Assembly: GCA_947474205.1 (NCBI GenBank)
Contig: CANJIC010000143.1
Span: forward strand, 1 to 5,552
From: Planctomycetaceae bacterium
GTDB taxonomy: Bacteria; Planctomycetota; Phycisphaerae; Phycisphaerales; SM1A02
Direction of reading: 5' to 3'
DNA: 5,552 nt
Part shown: one piece after another, positions 1-5,552 of the stretch
Position numbering within the stretch: the stretch's first letter is position 1
How the letters are laid out: each line of letters begins with the position of its first letter
Notes under the pieces: model-generated
Told to the model about the DNA's origin: nothing
The model's input: the letters and a program-made list of their open reading frames with translations, nothing else
Database searches by the model: none
Made by a program: the position numbers and the translations under genes

Positions 1-1041
1 AAGACCCGCTCGACTCGTGGCCGCAAGTCCGGCGGAATTCTTGGCCACGCCTTCCACTTCGCTCATGGTGTTCACCAACTCATTTCCAGTCACGGTAATT
101 TGACGCACCGCCGCGGCAATTTCCGTTGTGGACGCGCCGAAGTGGTGAATGGTGGTCTCTTGTTGCTTGCTTGTGGCGTACATTTCCACCGCGGTGCCGC
201 CAAGTGAATCAGTGGCGTTCTTCACGCCACCCAACACGGAGGCGATCTTGTCCACAAAGTGATCTATGTGGCGCGCCAAAATGCCAACTTCATCCTTGGA
301 TTGAATATTCAGGCGCACGGTTAAATCCGCGTCGGCCTCTGCCATGCTTTGCATTCGATTGGTGACCGCGGCAAGCGCCTGCAACACGCCTTTCAAAATG
401 ACTGCGCCAATGATTGCCATCAAACTAAGAACGACCGCCGCAATAATAATTCCCATCACCCTTCCGTACTCAACAGCCTCCCGCGCTTCTGTTTCATGCT
501 GCTTAACTTGCGCTTCGGCGGCGGCAACGGCTTTTAAAATAGCTGATCGATGCGCTTCATACAGTGGATTAAGTTGATCCATGGTTATGGCTGAAGCCGT
601 CGCATGGTCGCCGCGATCAATCGCGACCTTCCAGTCACCGTGGATAATTTGAAAAAAGCTTTCCGCGGGGCGATATGAATCTTGCAGCAATTCACGCGCC
701 ACAACGCCTTCGTTGCCCACCGCATTCAGCGACATTTCTTGCGTCCATGCGGCGTGGCCATCCCGGTATTGCTTTTCCAAATTCTGCAGTTCAGTGTTCA
801 GATCCTTCAATGCCTCGGGCGTTTTCGCTCCGTTCATTTGGCACACCACCAGATAGGGTTCGACAATAAATTGCGAGGGCGGAAGAATGTCTGCAATCAG
901 ATCTTTATCACCCGCAAGCTGTTTATAAATGGGGCCGTTCACCATGACCTTGGTAATATTTATGTGCCCGACCCAAAAAAGCGCCACAAATCCCAGCACA
1001 ACAATTATTCCAATCACTGCAAATCTGCTACGAAATGTCAT
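1..1041 (-). CDS. Methyl-accepting chemotaxis protein (chemoreceptor), N-terminal part, 3' end outside window
   Basis: This is an inner-membrane chemoreceptor that would sense a ligand outside the cytoplasm and signal to CheA/CheW. I translated the reverse strand from the ATG at 1041 and the frame stays open for 347 codons to the window edge. Residues about 7-25 form a first membrane helix (FAVIGIIVVLGFVALFW). Residues about 27-194 are a mostly helical sensor region containing KDLIADILPP (46-55), a motif I associate with a common chemoreceptor sensor class. Residues about 196-216 form a second membrane helix. Residues about 215-267 are a HAMP domain, with DADLTVRL and the KDEVG turn (249-253). 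From about 295 the signalling helix begins (TTEIAAAVRQIT, 305-316). The signalling tip and most of the methyl-accepting domain are beyond the edge, so partner and methylation sites cannot be judged. The start is well fixed: an in-frame TAG lies at 1053-1051 with no start codon between, and a later start would lose the first helix. It lies 29 bp downstream of the DUF1570-like peptidase gene on the same strand. Confidence 0.93.
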   Translation of the reverse strand, partial: MTFRSRFAVIGIIVVLGFVALFWVGHINITKVMVNGPIYKQLAGDKDLIADILPPSQFIVEPYLVVCQMNGAKTPEALKDLNTELQNLEKQYRDGHAAWTQEMSLNAVGNEGVVARELLQDSYRPAESFFQIIHGDWKVAIDRGDHATASAITMDQLNPLYEAHRSAILKAVAAAEAQVKQHETEAREAVEYGRVMGIIIAAVVLSLMAIIGAVILKGVLQALAAVTNRMQSMAEADADLTVRLNIQSKDEVGILARHIDHFVDKIASVLGGVKNATDSLGGTAVEMYATSKQQETTIHHFGASTTEIAAAVRQITVTGNELVNTMSEVEGVAKNSAGLAATSRAGL

Positions 1042-1047
1042 AATTTC

Positions 1048-1053
1048 ATTCTA
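1048..1053 (-). promoter_or_regulatory. -10-like hexamer TAGAAT before the chemoreceptor ATG
   Basis: TAGAAT on the minus strand matches the TATAAT consensus at 5 of 6 positions and lies 6 nt from the ATG at 1041. A promoter here would start transcription at or almost at the ATG. No TTGACA-like -35 stands out 16-18 nt upstream. No purine-rich ribosome binding site is present in the 29-bp gap. It could equally be chance in an AT-rich spacer, with the gene expressed from the upstream peptidase promoter. Confidence 0.25.
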
Positions 1054-1070
1054 ACCAAATAAGATATGGA

Positions 1071-2486
1071 TTATTTGGGTGGCACTGGCGCTGATTGACT
1101 ACCTGATTGAGTCGTTGTTTCAAGCGTGGTCCTTGATGATTGCTTGGGCGCAGTATTTGGTTGTGGAGTATCGGATTTCGCTGTATCTGCAGGAATGGTT
1201 TTGGCGGCAGTCGGCATTTTTGCCAACACACTTTTGGCGAATGGCGATGTTAAAAATTCTTTTTGTCTTCGCCCCTCGTAACGGACCCAATTTCGTTCAA
1301 GGCGCGCGACTGGACCGAAGATCGCCTCGAAATTTTTCTGGCGATCTTGCGCTACAGCAAATGAACCATCGCGCAAAGATTCCAAATACAACCTGAGTTC
1401 CGTGGGACGCTCCCGTAATAGCCAATTCGTCAGCGCGTAGGCTTGCGCGTAGAAAAACCCCACCGCTTCATTTGAATTTGTTTCATCAGTGAAGTGGTCT
1501 TGCGTCAGCACATTTTGCAATGGAATAATCATGTCTTTATCGCACGCCAATTGAAACGAATCTCGCCTGCGCCAATTGTCAACTTGAAATCCAAAATGAA
1601 TATCGGTTCGTTCCGTTTCAAAATTAGTGGCCAATCCCTCTGCAAGCCACAGTGGATAGGAAGCGCCACTGCGCTGGACATCGGTGTGGAAAAAAAGTTG
1701 ATGCGCGGCTTCATGCACCGCGGTGCTCACAAACGTACCAGCGACCAAATCATTGATGCGGTCATGTTCTGCGGCCAGTTGATTTTTAACGTGGGCCAAA
1801 TCCACATTGGGGCGCAGGGCGTGGCCAGCGGCTTGCTGTGATTGCTCCACCTGTTGCACCTTTCGTTGTTGCGAGTCAAGTTGCCGTACAACTTTCTGAA
1901 CATCCTCACCACTTTCGGATTTATAAAACACAAGCCGATCAGTGAGTGGACTGTAATACCCCACCGCCCATGACTTATTTACTTTGTCATATTTTGAGGC
2001 AAATTCGTTGTAATCACGTTGCTCTCGAAACACAACGGCGACCAGTTTGTGGCGCAAAGGCCTAGGTTTCCAGCCCAGCGTGTTACAAACTTCAATATAT
2101 TTCACAAAGGTCGCTTCAAGCAAAGTTCCCACCATGGTTACATCAATGGGCGACGCGTCCGACAAAATCACATAGTGCTCAATATCACTTTGGCTTAGAC
2201 GAGGCAGTATTTTTTTTGTTTCTGCCAACACTGTGGAATCAGAGGGCGGAGATTGTTGCTTGGTCAAATTGGCGTCGACCACTGGATTTGCTTGTGGAAG
2301 TGGGATCAAGGTTGTCGTAGTGGCCTTGGATGCATCCTGCTCCGCTACGCGAGCATTCAGAGAATTACTTCCCAAAGACAAGGAAAAAAATAGGCAGGTC
2401 AATAGCGTGAACGTTGTTGGTTTCATTTCCATCCATGTCCGTATACACGCCAAGTCTTTTGGTTTATTCATTTCATCGTCAATCAT
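1071..2486 (-). CDS. Secreted/membrane-anchored DUF1570-like zinc metallopeptidase (gluzincin, HExxH...E)
   Basis: This is probably a zinc-dependent peptidase acting outside the cytoplasm; the substrate is unknown. The 471-residue product has the zinc site HEAAH at 258-262 and a likely third ligand Glu283 in WLAEGLATNFE (280-290), the gluzincin pattern seen in the DUF1570 family common in Planctomycetota. A hydrophobic segment at about 24-40 looks like a signal peptide or anchor, with possible cleavage after SLNA (42-45). Residues 46-85 are a low-complexity linker. Residues about 146-188 look like a beta-rich domain (LVAVVFREQRDYNEF...DRLVFYKS). Residues about 194-248 are a Gln-rich helical, probably coiled-coil, stretch just before the active site. 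Residues 340-357 form a helix with Tyr346 and Tyr350. The tail from about 425 is rich in Thr, Gln, Pro and Ser. The start is uncertain: Met1 (2486), Met6 (2471), Met19 (2432) and Met21 (2426) are all possible. Met21 would give the most compact signal peptide, while Met1 has a -10-like hexamer 9 nt upstream. None has a clear Shine-Dalgarno. It is probably first in an operon with the chemoreceptor. Confidence 0.85.
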   Translation of the reverse strand: MIDDEMNKPKDLACIRTWMEMKPTTFTLLTCLFFSLSLGSNSLNARVAEQDASKATTTTLIPLPQANPVVDANLTKQQSPPSDSTVLAETKKILPRLSQSDIEHYVILSDASPIDVTMVGTLLEATFVKYIEVCNTLGWKPRPLRHKLVAVVFREQRDYNEFASKYDKVNKSWAVGYYSPLTDRLVFYKSESGEDVQKVVRQLDSQQRKVQQVEQSQQAAGHALRPNVDLAHVKNQLAAEHDRINDLVAGTFVSTAVHEAAHQLFFHTDVQRSGASYPLWLAEGLATNFETERTDIHFGFQVDNWRRRDSFQLACDKDMIIPLQNVLTQDHFTDETNSNEAVGFFYAQAYALTNWLLRERPTELRLYLESLRDGSFAVAQDRQKNFEAIFGPVARLERNWVRYEGRRQKEFLTSPFAKSVLAKMPTAAKTIPADTAKSDTPQPNTAPKQSSRTTLETTTQSGSQSAPVPPK

Positions 2487-2495
2487 TTTTAAAAA

Positions 2496-2501
2496 ATTAT
2501 C
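2496..2501 (-). promoter_or_regulatory. -10-like hexamer GATAAT before the peptidase gene
   Basis: GATAAT on the minus strand matches TATAAT at 5 of 6 positions and lies 9 nt before the Met1 ATG at 2486, separated by TTTTTAAAA. An overlapping TAATTT also fits TANNNT. Transcription would begin within about 3 nt of the ATG. No good -35 lies 17 nt upstream (TCGTAT). The surrounding AT-rich sequence makes chance matches likely. Confidence 0.3.
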
Positions 2502-2527
2502 AATTGAATGATGTAAGAATACGATAG

Positions 2528-2539
2528 TTGAAAGTTCAA
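2528..2539. repeat. Short inverted repeat TTGAA-AG-TTCAA
   Basis: Two 5-bp arms separated by 2 bp lie 42 bp upstream of the peptidase Met1 codon. The size would suit a dimeric regulator binding site near a promoter. The arms are short enough to arise by chance, and no matching site is seen elsewhere in the window. Confidence 0.25.
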
Positions 2540-2582
2540 GGCGGTCAGAAATACAAGCGCTCCACCACCTTGTTGGACACGG

Positions 2583-2597
2583 TATGCAAACTGCATA
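2583..2597. repeat. Short inverted repeat TATGCA-AAC-TGCATA
   Basis: Two perfect 6-bp arms flank a 3-bp centre near the middle of the divergent intergenic region, about 97 bp from the peptidase Met1 codon and 80 bp from nuoB. The position would suit an operator acting on both directions. As RNA it would be a weak AU-rich hairpin without a U-tract, so a terminator role is unlikely. No regulator gene is visible nearby. Confidence 0.3.
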
Positions 2598-2661
2598 TTG
2601 CCCATGATTTGGCTTGAAAACGAATGTTGAACCCGCACTAGTCTGAAATCCAAACCCGCCC

Positions 2662-2667
2662 TACGAT
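2662..2667 (+). promoter_or_regulatory. -10-like hexamer TACGAT before nuoB
   Basis: TACGAT fits TANNNT and lies 9 nt before the nuoB ATG, the same spacing as the hexamer before the peptidase gene. An in-frame TGA at 2644-2646 and the absence of other start codons fix the nuoB start, so a transcript from here would have almost no leader. The sequence between hexamer and ATG (ACGAAACCT) has no Shine-Dalgarno. No TTGACA-like -35 is found at normal spacing (TAGTCT); a TTGAAC at 2627-2632 is 29 nt away, which is too far. Confidence 0.3.
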
Positions 2668-2676
2668 ACGAAACCT

Positions 2677-3246
2677 ATGGGCATTGAAACAGCATTACCA
2701 AGCGACAGCATTCTGACCACGCAACTTCAACGAGTGGTGAATTGGTCGCGTCGATCAAGCGTGTGGCCGCTTCCATTTGCCACGGCGTGTTGCGGCATTG
2801 AACTTATGGCCACCGCGTGCAGCCGCTTTGATTTGTCGCGCTTCGGCGCGGAGGTGATGCGCTTCAGTCCACGCCAAGCGGATTTGCTGATTGTGGCTGG
2901 CCGAGTCAGCGTGAAATGTTTGCCTGTGTTGCAACGCATCTACACGCAAATGACGGAACCCAAGTGGGTTATTTCCATGGGCGCGTGCGCCAGCACTGGC
3001 GGGGTGTTTGACACCTACGCCGTGGTGCAAGGAGTCGATCAATTTATTCCCGTTGATGTGTATGTGCCTGGTTGTCCGCCACGGCCCGAAATGTTGATCG
3101 AAGGCATCATGGCCATTCAACGCATCATTGATCAGGACAATATTCCGCGCGATCCAGATGGCAAGCGATTGCCGCTGAACATTGCGCTGGCGCCCAACTA
3201 TCAACCGCGCGGCATGCCTGTTCCGGTGACCGTTGGCTCCACGTGA
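2677..3246 (+). CDS. nuoB: NADH-quinone oxidoreductase subunit B (complex I, cluster N2 subunit)
   Basis: NuoB is the peripheral-arm subunit of respiratory complex I that carries the terminal iron-sulfur cluster N2, which passes electrons to quinone at the junction with NuoD and NuoH. The 189-residue product is of normal length and complete. The N2 ligands are all present: the adjacent pair Cys38-Cys39 in [12 protein letters not shown], Cys104 in SMGACAS and Cys133 in VPGCPPRP. The conserved [14 protein letters not shown] (62-75) and YAVVQGVD (114-121) are also present. The start is fixed by an in-frame TGA at 2644-2646 with no alternative start between. There is no Shine-Dalgarno before the ATG. 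Unusually, no nuoA lies upstream (the next gene is divergent) and no nuoC follows; the next gene is an M28 peptidase overlapping the stop by 4 bp. Extra cysteines occur at 48 and 81. I regard it as functional, with the rest of complex I encoded elsewhere. Confidence 0.97.
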   Translation: MGIETALPSDSILTTQLQRVVNWSRRSSVWPLPFATACCGIELMATACSRFDLSRFGAEVMRFSPRQADLLIVAGRVSVKCLPVLQRIYTQMTEPKWVISMGACASTGGVFDTYAVVQGVDQFIPVDVYVPGCPPRPEMLIEGIMAIQRIIDQDNIPRDPDGKRLPLNIALAPNYQPRGMPVPVTVGST

Positions 3247-5081
3247 ATTTAAATTCGCGCGATCACTCTTTCGCGCCGAATGTTTGTAACCACACAGCGC
3301 TTGCTTGGCCGCAACGAAAAATTGTATTTTTATTCGCCGCTATTGTTGTGGCCGCGATTTCATTTATGTCGTGGCATGGCTTGCAACCCACGCCGCCAAT
3401 AGCTTCAAATTCCAATGATTTCGCTGGTTTTTCCGCCATTCGAGCGTTGGACGCGGCGCGCTTGGTGTTGGGTGAAGAACCGCGGCCCGTGGGTAGCGCG
3501 GCCAACATTGCGGCGGTGGCGCGCCTGAAGGATTATTTCGCGTCGCTGGGGTACGCGCCACAGGAGCAAATTGCCACGGTGAAAATTCCCGGGCGCGGCG
3601 AAGTCACGCTGCGGAATATTTTTATTCGCAAAGAGGGACGTACAAATTTGCCCGCCATTCTGTTGGTGTCACACCATGATTCCGTGGCCGTGTCGCCCGG
3701 AGGTTCCGACAACGGCATGGGCGTGGCCGTGTGCTTGGACGCGGCGCGCGTGTTGACATTGCAAGAGCCGCCACAGCGCCCCGTGATTATTTTGGTGACG
3801 GATGGCGAAGAAGCCGGATTGTTGGGCGCGAAACTGTTCGCGCAAAATCACGCGTGGGCCAACGACATTGGCGCGGTCATCAACATTGACAATCGTGGCG
3901 GAGATGGTCCAGCGCAACTTTTTGAAACGGGTCTTCAAGACTTGGCGCTCATCAACGCCATCGCTCCGCGCATCACGCATCCAGTCATGGGTTCGTTCTT
4001 TGTGGAAATTTATAGACGCATGCCAAACGGCACCGACCTCAGCGCGTTCTTGGCGCGCGGCAACACTGGGATTAATATCGCATGCACTGGCGCGATTGAG
4101 CGCTACCACACCCCCGCCGACACATTTCACGCCGTCAATTTGGCGTCGTTGCAACATCAGGGTGACATGGCCACGCAAGCGTTGGGCGGTTTGTGCGCCA
4201 TGCCCGCGAATGCGTTTCCGGCAGAAAACGCTGTATTTATAGATGTTTTTGGCCGCTTCGTGTTGGCGTGGTCGGCCAGCAGTGGCGTTGTTCTTTCCAT
4301 CGCCGCGTTGCTTGGCATTGTTGGATTTGGCGCGCATGTTGCCAGAGCGCGCAGGCAAGTGAATGTGGCCAGTGGCGGCTTATTCACCCGCGACTATTTC
4401 AACGGCGCGCTCGCGGTGGCGGTGGTGATGATTGCAAGCATTGCGTTGGTCATTGTTGTGGCGTGGAGCATGGAGCGCGCCGGTTTGTATGGTCGACAAT
4501 ACGCCAGCGCGCTGCTTGAGCAACAAGGAGTTGCGCAAAATGCAAAACCAAATGGCGCAGCGCTATTCGCGGCCGCCTACTGGCCTCCACATGGGCTTGC
4601 GCTCTACATCATTCTTGCGTGTGTGTGCGTGCCAATGTCGTGGATTGGCGCGAAGTGGTTTCTGTGCGGTGGCTCTCCATGGAATTGTTGGACGGGCGTT
4701 TGGAGCGCGATTGGAATTATAAATCTTGTGGTTTCTATTTTTGCGCCAGGCGCTGGGGCAATTTTGCTTCCAATTATTTTTGGCGCGGCAAGCGCCGCAT
4801 GGTTGGGCGCTGCCATCTTTGGCATTCAAAGCGGCGCCACCGCGTTCTTGGCGATGGGTGTTCCACTCATCATCGCGGGGGCAATTTATGCTCCGCTTGA
4901 AATACTCAGTTGGCCAGATGTTGGGCTTTCTATGCCCATTTTTCGCGGCATTTTAAGCGGTTTGTACGCGGTATTTTTCCTGATGCTCTTCGCCACGCCG
5001 CGCGTTAGGCAAAGCACGAACGCCGCCGCGCGGGATGAAGTGAATGCGCAGGAAGCCACGCCAATTACGCCAGCGAATTGA
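3243..5081 (+). CDS. M28-family zinc aminopeptidase-like membrane protein (ERMP1/Fxna-like layout)
   Basis: This is a predicted dinuclear zinc peptidase of family M28 fused to a multi-spanning membrane domain; its substrate is unknown. The start is GTG at 3243, overlapping the nuoB TGA as GTGA, which suggests translational coupling. The next Met (42) lies inside the first membrane helix, so a start there is unlikely. Residues about 27-43 form a membrane anchor. The catalytic domain spans about 65-315, with likely metal and catalytic residues His144 and Asp146 (SHHDS), Asp156 (SDNGMG), Glu189 and Glu190 (DGEEAG), Asp216 (NIDNRG) and His289 (RYHTPADT). The segment [10 protein letters not shown] (261-270) is also typical of the family. 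About seven hydrophobic segments follow, near 340-366, 386-408, 451-470, 484-500, 504-525, 530-551 and 567-584. If the N-terminus is cytoplasmic, the catalytic domain faces the periplasm. All expected active-site residues are present, so it is probably an active enzyme. The last 17 bp overlap the convergent aminotransferase gene. Confidence 0.9.
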   Translation: MNLNSRDHSFAPNVCNHTALAWPQRKIVFLFAAIVVAAISFMSWHGLQPTPPIASNSNDFAGFSAIRALDAARLVLGEEPRPVGSAANIAAVARLKDYFASLGYAPQEQIATVKIPGRGEVTLRNIFIRKEGRTNLPAILLVSHHDSVAVSPGGSDNGMGVAVCLDAARVLTLQEPPQRPVIILVTDGEEAGLLGAKLFAQNHAWANDIGAVINIDNRGGDGPAQLFETGLQDLALINAIAPRITHPVMGSFFVEIYRRMPNGTDLSAFLARGNTGINIACTGAIERYHTPADTFHAVNLASLQHQGDMATQALGGLCAMPANAFPAENAVFIDVFGRFVLAWSASSGVVLSIAALLGIVGFGAHVARARRQVNVASGGLFTRDYFNGALAVAVVMIASIALVIVVAWSMERAGLYGRQYASALLEQQGVAQNAKPNGAALFAAAYWPPHGLALYIILACVCVPMSWIGAKWFLCGGSPWNCWTGVWSAIGIINLVVSIFAPGAGAILLPIIFGAASAAWLGAAIFGIQSGATAFLAMGVPLIIAGAIYAPLEILSWPDVGLSMPIFRGILSGLYAVFFLMLFATPRVRQSTNAAARDEVNAQEATPITPAN

Positions 5082-5550
5082 CAAACTTTTCTAAGCGCGC
5101 GAATCCTTCGCGAATGTTGGCTTCTGAACATGCAAAGCTAATGCGGATATTTTCGCGCGCACACTCTCCAAAATCTTCGCCGGGCACTACGGCCACAAAA
5201 TGTTCCTCAAGCAAAGCCTCGGCGAACGATTGCGCCGAATCAATCACGCGTCCACTGGAAGTGCGTAAACCCATGCACGCGTGAATTTCGGGGAACGAAT
5301 AAAAAGCGCCAGTTGATTTGCAGACATTCAACCGTTTGATGTCGCTGAGCAACGTGTACACCAACGCCGCGCGCGCCGCGAATGCTTGGCGCATGGTCTC
5401 CACGCTGGCGGCACAATTGGTCAACGCCTCCACCACCGCGGGCATAATGAAACTTGGAATTGAATTGGTCATCTGACCTTGCAACTTAATCAGTTCCTTG
5501 GCAAGCACTCCATTCTTTCCAGGCGCCGCGAGATATCCAACGCGCCATCC
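5065..5550 (-). CDS. Class I PLP-dependent aminotransferase (aspartate aminotransferase type), C-terminal part, 5' end outside window
   Basis: This is the C-terminal 161 residues of a cytoplasmic fold-type I aminotransferase, probably aspartate- or aromatic-amino-acid-specific. The frame is open to the window edge and begins GWRVGYLAAPG, the segment just after the PLP-binding lysine in this family. Its Arg (residue 3 of the fragment) corresponds to the cofactor-phosphate-binding arginine. It is followed by KLQGQMTNS (about 22-29), the GAFYSFPEI segment (about 81-89), VVPGEDFG (about 121-128) and NIRISFA (134-140), whose Arg136 should bind the substrate carboxylate. The catalytic lysine itself is outside the window, so activity and exact specificity cannot be confirmed. 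A GTG at 5508 is internal and is not the real start. The stop codon TAA (5067-5065) lies inside the 3' end of the M28 gene, giving a convergent 17-bp overlap. Confidence 0.92.
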   Translation of the reverse strand, partial: GWRVGYLAAPGKNGVLAKELIKLQGQMTNSIPSFIMPAVVEALTNCAASVETMRQAFAARAALVYTLLSDIKRLNVCKSTGAFYSFPEIHACMGLRTSSGRVIDSAQSFAEALLEEHFVAVVPGEDFGECARENIRISFACSEANIREGFARLEKFVNSLA

Positions 5551-5552
5551 TG

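Larger units (their letters stand above)
2487..2676. other. Divergent intergenic region between the peptidase gene and nuoB
   Basis: This 190-bp region separates two divergently transcribed genes and must hold the promoters of both units if they are expressed from here. It contains an AT-rich end next to the peptidase gene, a -10-like hexamer at each end, two short inverted repeats (2528-2539 and 2583-2597) and a direct repeat AACCCGC at 2630-2636 and 2653-2659. I found no tRNA-like or riboswitch-like structure and no convincing small ORF. A TTGAAC at 2539-2534 on the minus strand resembles a -35 box, but the hexamer 17 nt downstream (TTACAT) is a poor -10. Confidence 0.6.

Noticed and set aside
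682..1062. 126-residue open frame on the plus strand
   Set aside because: It is antisense to the chemoreceptor sensor region, which has a clear domain order. No motif or start signal supports it.
2393..2399. LLTC in the peptidase N-terminus as a lipoprotein lipobox
   Set aside because: Thr before the Cys is not the usual Gly, Ala or Ser, and from Met21 the Cys would be only residue 11, too early for a signal peptidase II site.
2534..2539. TTGAAC on the minus strand as a -35 box for the peptidase gene
   Set aside because: The hexamer at 17-nt spacing is TTACAT, only 3 of 6 matches to TATAAT, so the pair does not make a convincing promoter.
2755..3204. 149-residue open frame on the minus strand
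   Set aside because: It is antisense to nuoB, whose ligand cysteines and family motifs are unambiguous.
3669..4358. 229-residue open frame on the minus strand inside the M28 gene
   Set aside because: It is antisense to a clearly conserved peptidase domain. Its translation is rich in Arg, His and Ala with no recognisable motif, as expected from GCG-rich codon use in the real gene.
5098..5112. Hairpin CGCGAA-TCC-TTCGCG, 16 bp after the M28 stop, considered as a terminator
   Set aside because: The 6-bp stem is plausible, but no T-tract follows on either strand, and it lies in aminotransferase coding sequence where CGCG words are common.
5065..5508. Complete 147-residue protein starting at the GTG at 5508
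   Set aside because: The frame stays open to the window edge and the upstream residues GWRVGYLAAPG are a conserved aminotransferase segment, so this is the 3' part of a longer gene.

Overview
The window carries five protein-coding genes and no RNA genes, mobile elements or CRISPR arrays that I can see. The protein features suggest Planctomycetota, possibly Phycisphaerae. These are a DUF1570-like HExxH zinc peptidase with a Gln-rich helical stretch before its active site, a NuoB of the 'GRVSVK...VLQRIY' type, and an Asp-aminotransferase-type protein with a 'QGQMTNS' segment. This placement rests on family resemblance from memory, not on a search.

Layout. Positions 1-1041 (minus) hold the N-terminal 347 residues of a methyl-accepting chemotaxis protein whose 3' part lies outside the window. 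Positions 1071-2486 (minus) hold a secreted or membrane-anchored zinc metallopeptidase of the gluzincin type, ending 29 bp before the chemoreceptor, so the two probably share a transcript. Positions 2487-2676 are a 190-bp divergent intergenic region with promoter-like hexamers and short repeats. Positions 2677-3246 (plus) encode a complete NuoB subunit of respiratory complex I, detached from nuoA upstream and nuoC downstream. Positions 3243-5081 (plus) encode an M28-family aminopeptidase-like protein with one N-terminal and about seven C-terminal membrane segments. It starts on a GTG inside the nuoB stop (GTGA overlap). Positions 5065-5550 (minus) hold the C-terminal 161 residues of a class I PLP aminotransferase, overlapping the peptidase tail-to-tail by 17 bp.

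How the genes relate. Two divergent transcription units leave the central intergenic region: peptidase then chemoreceptor leftwards, and nuoB then M28 peptidase rightwards. No gene with a visible start has a recognisable Shine-Dalgarno sequence. The three genes that do not start inside an upstream gene each have a -10-like hexamer only 6-9 nt before the ATG, which suggests leaderless or very-short-leader transcripts. I see no clear novel defence or mobile system. The points most worth checking are the leaderless-start pattern, the isolated nuoB coupled to a membrane peptidase, and the peptidase-chemoreceptor pair.
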